NCBI GenBank assembly: GCA_002428805.1
Contig: DIXX01000080.1
Location: 1,866 to 14,103, forward strand
Length of the DNA stretch: 12,238 nt
From: Cetobacterium sp. UBA6069
Lineage (GTDB): Bacteria > Fusobacteriota > Fusobacteriia > Fusobacteriales > Fusobacteriaceae
Direction of reading: 5' to 3'
Each line of letters starts with the position of its first letter. The first letter of the stretch is position 1. The notes beneath the pieces were generated by a model, which was not told the DNA's origin, did not search any database, and worked only from the letters and a program-made list of their open reading frames with translations. The translations under genes were made by a program, and so were the position numbers. Positions 6,789 to 12,238 of the stretch are shown one piece after another.

Positions 6789-8546
6789 ATGGAAGCTGTA
6801 AAAGAGAACAAGAAAAGTTTAAAGGAAACAATATTAGATTTATTTAAATTTGAGGATTACTGGGCGATATTACTAGCAGGAGTTATACTATTGTTTTGTA
6901 TGTTTATGTATATGGGAGGCAGTTCTGATGCAGTGTTAGGAAAGGCCGAAGTATACAACGATATAATGAAGACCGAGGGAGAAAGAGCAACTTTTAAAAC
7001 CGTTCAATGGCATGAAGCACAGTTTGATAAAAATGCTCTTGGAATAAAAACATCACTTTCACAAAAAGTAAGGGATATTTTAGGAAAACCTAAAAAATGG
7101 ACAACTAATCCATTAGAGTCTGTATATCTAGGTGAAAGAGCAGCTTTAGAAAAAGGAGCTCCTTTCCTTAAAGAGTATGAAGAGATTAAAAATAAGACCT
7201 CTTTGATGAGAGAGAAAGCTTTAGCTGCTACAATTTTAGCAGAGGAAAATGGATTTTCAGATGAAGGATTAAATAAAGAAGCGATAGCATCTGTAGATGA
7301 GTGGTTAGTGAGTAGAGATAAGGAGAATAAATTAAAATCGAAAGCGATTGTGAAACCTTATAATTTAATACCTAATCTGCTTATTTTATTAGCTTTTATT
7401 GGAATTTACTTTAGTTTAGGAATGAAAAAGATGGCTAGAGATAGAGAGGGGTTTTTGCAAGGATTCCCGTTTGTATTTTTATTAGCGACAGGAGCTTATT
7501 TGTTGGGAGAGCAAGAAACGTTGAAAGCTTGGGGGCTAGGTTATGTATTCTGGGGATTGGTTCTAGGATTAATTGTAAGTAATACAGTAGGGACCCCTAA
7601 AAAGCTTTTAGCAGCAGCTCAAACAGAGTATTTTATAAAAACAGGATTAATTCTTTTAGGTTCTACTGTTTTAGTCAATAAAGTTTTATTGATAGGAATC
7701 CCTGGAATATTTGTGACATGGTTTGTAACACCGGTTGTTTTAGTTTTAACATTCCTTTTTGGGGACAAAGTATTGAAGATGGAATCGAAAAGTTTAAACA
7801 TGGTTATGTCAGCAGATATGTCTGTAAGTGGAGTTTCTGCAGCAATAGCAGCAGCGGCCGCATGTAAAGCTAAGAAAGAGGAGTTGACGCTTTCTGTAAG
7901 TATCTCTATTATGTTTACTGCGTTTATGATGATTGCTATGCCGATGTTTATAAAAGCTTTAAATATGGATCCAGTTTTAGGTGGAGCTTGGATTGGGGGA
8001 ACGGTTGACTCTACAGGAGCTGTGGTTGCAGCCGGAGAATATTTAGGGCCGGTTGCAAGAGACGTTGCAGCAACGATAAAGATGATTCAAAATATAATAA
8101 TTGGAGTAATGGCATTAGGAGTTGCAGCTTTTTGGTCTTTAAGAGTGGACACATCTATGGCTGCGGAAAAGGATTTCTCTTTAAAAGGCTCTTTGCTAGA
8201 AATTTGGAATAGATTCCCTAAATTTATTTTAGGGTTTATAGGAGCTTCGTTACTATTTTCTGCAATTTATGCTATGTTAGGAATGGATGGTTCTAAAATA
8301 GTTATAGATAAAGGGATGGTTAGTGGATTGATTTCACCATTACAGGGATGGTTATTCTGTTTAGCATTTACAAGTATAGGGTTATCAACTAACTTTACTG
8401 AGCTTAGCAAACTGTTTAAAGGTGGTAAACCAATAACACTTTACTTAGTTGGAAAAGTTATTAACTTAGGAGTTACGTTTGGTGCGGCATATTTGATGTT
8501 CCATGTAGTATTTCCAGATATAACAAAATCACTTATGAGTTTGTAA
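6789..8546 (+). CDS. YeiH/SuyZ-type putative sulfate exporter family membrane protein with N-terminal extension
   Basis: This 585-residue inner-membrane protein belongs to the YeiH family (UPF0324, the putative sulfate exporter group that includes SuyZ). The family core spans about residues 190-585, with roughly ten hydrophobic segments and the conserved stretches FIKTGLILLGS (282-292), MSVSGVSAAIAAAAA (344-358), GAWIGGTVDSTGAVVAAG (399-416), AATIKMIQN (427-435) and GLSTNFTEL (531-539). Ahead of it are one membrane helix (25-43) and a charged soluble stretch (44-190), which the usual proteins of about 350 residues lack. An AGGAGG site (6778-6783) sets the start. Its position after asrABC implies a role in sulfite or sulfate movement or detoxification. 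Whether it exports or imports, and which anion it moves, are inferences; the family has few tested members. Confidence 0.85.
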   Translation: MEAVKENKKSLKETILDLFKFEDYWAILLAGVILLFCMFMYMGGSSDAVLGKAEVYNDIMKTEGERATFKTVQWHEAQFDKNALGIKTSLSQKVRDILGKPKKWTTNPLESVYLGERAALEKGAPFLKEYEEIKNKTSLMREKALAATILAEENGFSDEGLNKEAIASVDEWLVSRDKENKLKSKAIVKPYNLIPNLLILLAFIGIYFSLGMKKMARDREGFLQGFPFVFLLATGAYLLGEQETLKAWGLGYVFWGLVLGLIVSNTVGTPKKLLAAAQTEYFIKTGLILLGSTVLVNKVLLIGIPGIFVTWFVTPVVLVLTFLFGDKVLKMESKSLNMVMSADMSVSGVSAAIAAAAACKAKKEELTLSVSISIMFTAFMMIAMPMFIKALNMDPVLGGAWIGGTVDSTGAVVAAGEYLGPVARDVAATIKMIQNIIIGVMALGVAAFWSLRVDTSMAAEKDFSLKGSLLEIWNRFPKFILGFIGASLLFSAIYAMLGMDGSKIVIDKGMVSGLISPLQGWLFCLAFTSIGLSTNFTELSKLFKGGKPITLYLVGKVINLGVTFGAAYLMFHVVFPDITKSLMSL

Positions 8547-8573
8547 AGAGATTAAACTAAGTTTGGAGGAGAT

Positions 8574-8822
8574 ATGATAAAAAAGTGGATAGCTTTATTC
8601 AGTGGCTTTTTGTGTATATATTTCTTATGTTTTTCTGTTTTGCCATTTTTAGATGATATCCTAGGCTTTAAAGAAGCTCATCAGAAGTTAGCAGAAGAGG
8701 ATATTGAGTCGGGAGCTTGGTATTATATATTTGTAAAAAAAGTAGAACCAAGTTCGGAAAATGTTAGGCATACTCTTATATATTCAAATAGGAGAGAGAA
8801 TGAGAAAAGAGATGATAGATAA
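8574..8822 (+). CDS. Small membrane protein of unknown function in the asr operon
   Basis: An 82-residue protein I do not recognise. It begins MIKKW, followed by one hydrophobic helix (about 5-26) that could be an uncleaved anchor or signal, then a mainly charged tail of about 50 residues containing ESGAWYYIFV, and a very basic/acidic end (NRRENEKRDDR). GGAGGA sits 6 bases before the ATG, 27 bases after the YeiH-type gene with no terminator between, so it is cotranscribed. Its last 23 bases overlap the start of the next gene in another frame, a sign of coupled translation. It could be a small partner or regulatory subunit of the neighbouring transporter, but only its position supports that. 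Confidence 0.7.
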   Translation: MIKKWIALFSGFLCIYFLCFSVLPFLDDILGFKEAHQKLAEEDIESGAWYYIFVKKVEPSSENVRHTLIYSNRRENEKRDDR

Positions 8823-9273
8823 GTTTTTGGAAAAAGAAACGAGATTAGCTTTAGAGGTTGCCTCAAAATTGATAGAAAAGCCAAAGATATCGATGATGGT
8901 AGTTATATTTCCTTTTCTATTGATTAATTTTATTGGAGATTTGAGAATATATCGCTATAAAAGAGAATTTTTTTTAAAAGAATATATGTTTTTAAAAAAA
9001 ATTGTTTGTGAACTTTTGAAAGAAAAAGAGTTCTTAGATTCTGAGTTGAAAGAGAGATTAGAAAGAGTGCTTGTAAAAGAAACTAGGTATAAAGAGTTGT
9101 ATTGCAGTCAAATCGAAGAGGGAATAGCAATAAAAAAATATCTCACAGGAGAGAGTGATGAGGTATTTATGCGTTCTAAAGAAGTGGAAACTTTAAAGAA
9201 AACAATAGAGGTTTTAAATTTAAAAGGGGATGCTTTAGAAACAAGTCAGAAGCTCTTATATATATTAGGCTAG
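8800..9273 (+). CDS. Unrecognised protein with one membrane segment and helical tail, last gene of the asr operon
   Basis: A 157-residue protein I cannot assign. Residues 1-28 are charged, about 30-48 form a hydrophobic segment (MMVVIFPFLLINFIGDL), and the rest is Lys/Glu-rich, predicted mostly helical and possibly coiled coil (KEYMFLKKIVCELLKEKEF, SELKERLERVLVKE). The frame is open from an ATG at 8761, but the ATG at 8800 has AGGAG (8790-8794) five bases upstream, so I choose 8800. It overlaps the preceding gene by 23 bases, in a different frame and with its own ribosome site, so the pair is unlikely to be a frameshifted single gene. A terminator follows directly. It may work with the 82-residue protein and the YeiH-type transporter. 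Confidence 0.7.
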   Translation: MRKEMIDKFLEKETRLALEVASKLIEKPKISMMVVIFPFLLINFIGDLRIYRYKREFFLKEYMFLKKIVCELLKEKEFLDSELKERLERVLVKETRYKELYCSQIEEGIAIKKYLTGESDEVFMRSKEVETLKKTIEVLNLKGDALETSQKLLYILG

Positions 9274-9293
9274 AATCATTGTGAAATAAATTT

Positions 9294-9325
9294 AAAAACT
9301 GCAGTTATATGCAGTTTTTTCTTTT
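9294..9325 (+). terminator. Intrinsic terminator ending the asr/yeiH operon
   Basis: AAAAACTGCA (9294-9303) pairs with TGCAGTTTTT (9310-9319) around a 6-base loop and is followed by TTCTTTT, 20 bases after the stop codon. Confidence 0.85.
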
Positions 9326-9351
9326 ACAATCTTGTCTAAATATGATAAAAT
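9323..9351 (+). promoter_or_regulatory. Promoter of the 5'-nucleotidase gene
   Basis: TTTACA (9323-9328), a 17-base spacer and TAAAAT (9346-9351), with an extended -10 TGA at 9343-9345, fit a vegetative sigma promoter well. Its -35 overlaps the T-tail of the preceding terminator. The leader would be about 38 bases. Confidence 0.65.
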
Positions 9352-9395
9352 ATGTTCGAATTTAATTGAATACTAGGGTTTATGAGGGAGGAAAA

Positions 9396-10949
9396 ATGAA
9401 TAAAAATTTAAAAGTTTTTGGTTTGATGGGACTGGTTTTAGCTCTTTCTGCTTGTAAGGTGTTACCACCAAAAGATGGAGAGTATGAACTAACTCTAGTT
9501 CACGTAAATGATATTCATGGAAGAGCAAAAGAAAGTAAAAACGATGGTGTGGGGTTAGCTAGAGTAAGAACTATCGCTAAAGCTTTAGAGCAAGATAGAA
9601 ATAATGGTAAAGTTTTATTAATAGATGCGGGAGATACAATGCATGGAACTACTTTTGCGACTTTAACAAAAGGTGAGTCTATGGTTGAAACACTAAATGT
9701 GGCAGGTTTAGATTATGCAACTTTAGGAAATCACGACTTTAACTACGGACAAGAAAGATTAGAAGAGTTACTTTCAATGCAAAAGTATAAAACTTTAGCA
9801 GCTAACGTTATAGATAAGACTACAGGAAAACCTATAGCAGGAACTTATGATATAAAGAAAATAGATGGAGTTAAAGTTGGATTCTTTGGATTAGCTACTC
9901 CAGAAACATATTTTAAAACAAATCCAAATAATGTAAAAAATATTACAATAGCTGATCCTATTGCAACATCAAAAGCAGTAGTTGCTCAAATGAAAAAAGA
10001 AGGAGTAAAGTTTATTGTATTAATTTCTCACTTAGGGGATGACGAAAGTACTGCTAAGCACTTACAAAGTATAGGAGTTGCAGAGGCTGTTCCAGAAATA
10101 GATTTAATTATCGATGGACATAGCCATACAGAGTTAAGAGAAAAGAAAGTTGTAAATGGTGTTACAATTGTTCAAACTGGAGAGTATACAAAAAATGTTG
10201 GAGTTGTAAAAGTTGATTTCGATAAATTAAAAGATAAAAACTCAGCAATAGATTACACATTATATAGAAAAGATGTAATAATGAATGGAGATAATCCAGT
10301 TCCTGAAGATGAAAAAGTAAAAGCAACAATAGATGAAATCTCTAAAAAGCAAGAGATGATAACAAGCGTAAAAGTTGGAGATAATGCAATTTTATTAGAA
10401 GGAGATAGAGCCTTTGTAAGAACAGGAGAAACTAACTTATCTCAGCTTATAACAGATGCTATGGTTTGGAAAACAGGTGCAGACGTTGCTATAACAAATG
10501 GTGGAGGAATAAGAGCTTCTATCAATCCTGGGGAAGTAACGGTTGGAGATATAATCAGTGTACTACCTTTTGGAAACTATGTTATAACAAAAGAAATAAA
10601 AGGATCTGATTTACAAAAAGCTGTTGAAAATGGATTGAAATCTTACCCAGAATCTTTAGGGGCAATGGCTCAAGTTTCGGGAATGACGGTTAAATTTAAT
10701 GTTAAAAACCCAGCTCATAGAAGAGTTTTAGAAATAAAAGTTGGAGATAAAAAATTAGATCTTAATAAGACATATGTTGTAGCAACAAATGACTTTATGG
10801 CTGCGGGTGGAGATGGATATTCATCTTTAGCTGGAGGAAAAGAGATTGGACACTACCCAGGACTTGATGAAGTGTTGATTGAATACATTCAAAAAGTTGG
10901 ATTAGAAGGAAGAGATAAGGTAGTTCCAAGATTAATACCAAAAAAATAA
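9396..10949 (+). CDS. UshA-like 5'-nucleotidase / cyclic phosphodiesterase lipoprotein
   Basis: This 517-residue envelope enzyme should hydrolyse nucleotides or nucleotide sugars outside the cytoplasm. The signal peptide ends in the lipobox LSAC, with Cys20 as the lipidation site. The N-terminal metallophosphatase domain has D39-x-H41 (VNDIHGR), GD (79-80), GNHD (111-114), SH (211-212) and GHSH (241-244), a complete two-metal site. The C-terminal substrate-binding domain has NGGGIR (368-373), PFGN (391-394) and NDFMAAGGDGY (465-475). An in-frame TTG at 9366 is open but lacks a ribosome site. ATG 9396 behind GGGAGG gives a proper signal peptide, so I chose it. Substrate is not certain: UshA relatives act on AMP, UDP-sugars, NAD and FAD. 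It lies 13 bases before a flavin-binding-domain gene in the same transcript. Confidence 0.92.
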   Translation: MNKNLKVFGLMGLVLALSACKVLPPKDGEYELTLVHVNDIHGRAKESKNDGVGLARVRTIAKALEQDRNNGKVLLIDAGDTMHGTTFATLTKGESMVETLNVAGLDYATLGNHDFNYGQERLEELLSMQKYKTLAANVIDKTTGKPIAGTYDIKKIDGVKVGFFGLATPETYFKTNPNNVKNITIADPIATSKAVVAQMKKEGVKFIVLISHLGDDESTAKHLQSIGVAEAVPEIDLIIDGHSHTELREKKVVNGVTIVQTGEYTKNVGVVKVDFDKLKDKNSAIDYTLYRKDVIMNGDNPVPEDEKVKATIDEISKKQEMITSVKVGDNAILLEGDRAFVRTGETNLSQLITDAMVWKTGADVAITNGGGIRASINPGEVTVGDIISVLPFGNYVITKEIKGSDLQKAVENGLKSYPESLGAMAQVSGMTVKFNVKNPAHRRVLEIKVGDKKLDLNKTYVVATNDFMAAGGDGYSSLAGGKEIGHYPGLDEVLIEYIQKVGLEGRDKVVPRLIPKK

Positions 10950-10962
10950 AAGGGGTTTATAA

Positions 10963-11322
10963 ATGACAAAAGAAGGATTGAGAAAAATAGCTGTATTAGC
11001 TTTTATAGGCTTAGGCTTACTTCTAGGAATATATGAAGCTAATAAACCAGGACCTATGTTAGTAGAGGGAAGTGGAACAGGGTATAATGGAGATTTGTCA
11101 GTGGAGTTACAAGTTAAACAAAAAGGAAAAGATTTTAAGATTATAGGTTTGAATGTAATCCATAAAGATACTCCGCCTATTGCAGATCCAGCTATAGAGG
11201 TTTTAAAAAGTCAGATTATAAAAAATCAAAATGCTGATTTAGATGTTGTTGCAGGTGCTACATATACATCGGAAGGTGTAAAAGAAGCTGTTAAAAATGC
11301 AATTGAAAAAATAGGTAAATAA
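10963..11322 (+). CDS. Membrane-anchored FMN-binding domain protein
   Basis: This 119-residue protein has one N-terminal membrane helix (about 8-24) and a short extracytoplasmic FMN-binding domain of the NqrC/RnfG type. The motif DVVAGATYTS (94-103) fits the DxxxGAT flavinylation signature, so Thr100 is the likely attachment site for FMN transferred from FAD by an ApbE enzyme; no ApbE gene is in the window. Such proteins usually pass electrons outside the cytoplasmic membrane. GGGG lies about 7 bases before the ATG. It is cotranscribed with the UshA-like gene (13-base gap) and ends at a terminator. Domain and motif are read directly; the redox role and partner are inferred. Confidence 0.88.
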   Translation: MTKEGLRKIAVLAFIGLGLLLGIYEANKPGPMLVEGSGTGYNGDLSVELQVKQKGKDFKIIGLNVIHKDTPPIADPAIEVLKSQIIKNQNADLDVVAGATYTSEGVKEAVKNAIEKIGK

Positions 11323-11352
11323 AAAAGAGGACTTTCGGGTCCTCTTTTGCTT
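11323..11352. terminator. Bidirectional terminator with TTCG loop
   Basis: AAAAGAGGAC (11323-11332) pairs with GTCCTCTTTT (11339-11348), closing on a T-G pair around TTCG, the stable tetraloop type. On the plus strand TTTTGCTTTAT follows. On the minus strand the hairpin is followed by an even better T-run, so it serves both the FMN-binding gene and the convergent OmpA-family gene. Confidence 0.85.
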
Positions 11353-11363
11353 TATATTAGATT

Positions 11364-12011
11364 TTAGTAAGCTGGGAATATTTGGATTTCAACTCTTCTG
11401 TTTTGAGCTCTACCTGAAGTAGTGCTATTATTAGCAATAGGTCTATCAGGTCCAAATCCGTTTATAGTTATTCTATTTGGATTTACCCCTTTTCTAACAA
11501 CATAGTCAGCAACACTTCTTGCTCTTTTTACAGATAGGTCCATATTATAAGAGTAAGCTCCTGTGTTGTCAGTATGCCCAGAGATAACTATTCTTGTTTC
11601 AGGGTATTGATTTAAAACAGCAGAGATATCGTTAAGAGGAGCATAGAATCCAGTTCCTATAACAGATCCGTTAGTAGGGAATGTAACTCCACCAGGAAGA
11701 TTAAGATTGATATAATTTCCTTCATCAGTAACTTTTACTGAAGTATTTTGTAATCTAGCTTGTAACTCTTTTGTTTGTTGATCTTTATACGCGCCCCAAC
11801 CTAAACCAGCAAGAGCACCAATACCTGCTCCTATAAGAGTTCCTTTTGTGTCTTGTCCAATAGCTTGTCCAATAAGAGCACCAATAGCAGCTCCACCAGC
11901 AGTTCCTGTAGTTTTGTTGTTTAGATTGTTATATCCACCGTTAGTAGCAGTACAAGCACCGAAAAGTGAACCAGCTAAAAGCACAGAACAAATAAGTTTT
12001 GCATTTTTCAT
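11364..12011 (-). CDS. YiaD-like OmpA-domain lipoprotein with glycine zipper
   Basis: A 215-residue envelope lipoprotein. The signal peptide ends at LFGAC, with Cys20 as the probable lipidation site (Phe at -3 is a little unusual). Residues 36-76 form a glycine zipper (GTAGGAAIGALIG ... GAGIGALAGLGWGAY) that may insert in a membrane. Residues 105-215 form an OmpA/Pal peptidoglycan-binding domain with GHTDNTG (145-151), N-x-x-LS-x-x-RA (156-164) and GFGPDRP (185-191). Asp148 and Arg163 match the pair that grips diaminopimelate in OmpA. The architecture and length equal those of E. coli YiaD. It should tether the envelope to the cell wall. GGAGG sits seven bases before the ATG. It is monocistronic and convergent with the FMN-binding gene. 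Confidence 0.92.
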   Translation of the reverse strand: MKNAKLICSVLLAGSLFGACTATNGGYNNLNNKTTGTAGGAAIGALIGQAIGQDTKGTLIGAGIGALAGLGWGAYKDQQTKELQARLQNTSVKVTDEGNYINLNLPGGVTFPTNGSVIGTGFYAPLNDISAVLNQYPETRIVISGHTDNTGAYSYNMDLSVKRARSVADYVVRKGVNPNRITINGFGPDRPIANNSTTSGRAQNRRVEIQIFPAY

Positions 12012-12046
12012 AATAAACCTCCTTAAAGCTAAAAATAGTTATAGAT

Positions 12047-12075
12047 ATTATAGAAAATTTTTTTATAAATGTATA
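12047..12075 (-). promoter_or_regulatory. Promoter of the OmpA-domain lipoprotein gene
   Basis: On the minus strand TATACA (12075-12070) and a perfect TATAAT (12052-12047) are 17 bases apart. This predicts a leader of about 30 bases containing the AAGGAGG ribosome site. Confidence 0.6.
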
Positions 12076-12108
12076 TGAAATATTATTCTTTTTAAATAAA
12101 ATGAATCC

Positions 12109-12130
12109 TTTTTTAATAGCTATTAAAAAA
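12109..12130. repeat. Perfect 22-base AT-rich palindrome
   Basis: T6-AATAG and CTATT-A6 are exact inverted arms with no spacer, between the divergent OmpA-family promoter and the right-end promoter. It has no loop, so it is more likely a protein site or part of the A-tract region than a terminator. Confidence 0.4.
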
Positions 12131-12150
12131 AAATAAAAAAAAATAAAAAA
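12125..12150 (+). promoter_or_regulatory. Phased A-tracts, UP-element-like
   Basis: A9-T, A9-T and A6 repeat with a ten-base period directly upstream of the -35 box at 12156. Helically phased A-tracts bend DNA and resemble UP elements that raise expression of stable-RNA promoters. Confidence 0.5.
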
Positions 12151-12155
12151 GTTTG

Positions 12156-12187
12156 TTGACATAAATTATAATTTGTGATACTATAAT
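12156..12187 (+). promoter_or_regulatory. Strong promoter of the right-end RNA gene
   Basis: A perfect TTGACA (12156-12161) is followed after 17 bases by TACTAT (12179-12184) with an extended -10 TGA. A perfect TATAAT (12182-12187) overlaps it at 20-base spacing. Either way transcription would start near 12191-12195, about 35 bases before the tRNA-like sequence. Confidence 0.65.
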
Positions 12188-12226
12188 TATGTAGCGAGCG
12201 AAAGCGAGTTGCAAAAATTAAATAGT

Positions 12227-12238
12227 CGGAATATAGCG
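12227..12238 (+). tRNA. First 12 bases of a probable tRNA, most like tRNA-Pro, truncated by window end
   Basis: CGGAATA would be the 5' acceptor strand, TA fits the invariant U8 and usual A9, and GCG would begin the D stem. A C at position 1 and this overall pattern are typical of bacterial tRNA-Pro. The strong promoter with phased A-tracts upstream supports a stable RNA. The anticodon and the remaining arms lie outside the window, so the identity is tentative. Confidence 0.45.

Noticed and set aside
8574..9273. The two overlapping small genes read as one gene broken by a frameshift
   Set aside because: The second frame has its own AGGAG site five bases before ATG 8800, and the 23-base overlap is typical of coupled genes. 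Neither product looks truncated.
12131..12150. A-tracts as a phase-variable tract
   Set aside because: They are interrupted by T every ten bases and lie outside any coding frame, so slippage would not switch a protein; promoter curvature is the simpler reading.
11848..12162. Open frames on both strands around the lipoprotein start and its upstream region
   Set aside because: One is antisense to the signal peptide and glycine zipper; the other is Phe/Ile/Lys-rich translation of AT-rich promoter DNA.

Overview
The window looks like chromosome from a member of the Fusobacteriota (Fusobacterium, Cetobacterium or a relative). The grounds are very low GC, AT-rich spacers, strong Shine-Dalgarno sites, Gram-negative envelope lipoproteins and an anaerobe's sulfite reductase operon. 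The genus is an inference from style and gene content, not from a database match.

Layout. Positions 1-999 hold the 3' part of a membrane sensor gene: the tail of a solute-binding-protein-like domain, one membrane helix and an HD-GYP cyclic-di-GMP phosphodiesterase domain. It ends at a hairpin terminator. A sodium:dicarboxylate-type symporter with acidic amino acid transporter residues follows under its own promoter (1166-2440). It converges on a minus-strand RluA-family pseudouridine synthase (2517-3392) across a bidirectional terminator.

The core of the window is a sulfite-reduction operon on the plus strand. asrA, asrB and asrC (3734-6663) encode the ferredoxin-like, flavin and siroheme subunits of anaerobic sulfite reductase. 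After a strong hairpin come a 585-residue YeiH/SuyZ-type putative sulfate exporter with an unusual 190-residue N-terminal extension (6789-8546) and two small, unrecognised, translationally coupled membrane-associated genes (8574-8822 and 8800-9273). A terminator closes the unit. The 341-base region upstream of asrA carries a near-perfect 28-base inverted repeat, a 14-base direct repeat and a candidate promoter, and is the likely control region. The simplest reading is that AsrABC reduces sulfite to sulfide while the YeiH-type protein moves a sulfur oxyanion or related anion across the membrane. The role of the two small genes is open.

A second plus-strand unit (9396-11322) with a good promoter encodes a UshA-like 5'-nucleotidase lipoprotein and a small membrane-anchored FMN-binding-domain protein with an ApbE-type flavinylation motif. 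This pairing suggests a link to extracytoplasmic flavin. It converges, across another bidirectional terminator, on a minus-strand YiaD-like OmpA-domain lipoprotein (11364-12011).

The right end (12109-12238) has a palindrome, ten-base-phased A-tracts, a strong plus-strand promoter and what appears to be the first 12 bases of a tRNA, most like tRNA-Pro, cut by the window edge. No insertion sequence, CRISPR array or phage gene was seen.
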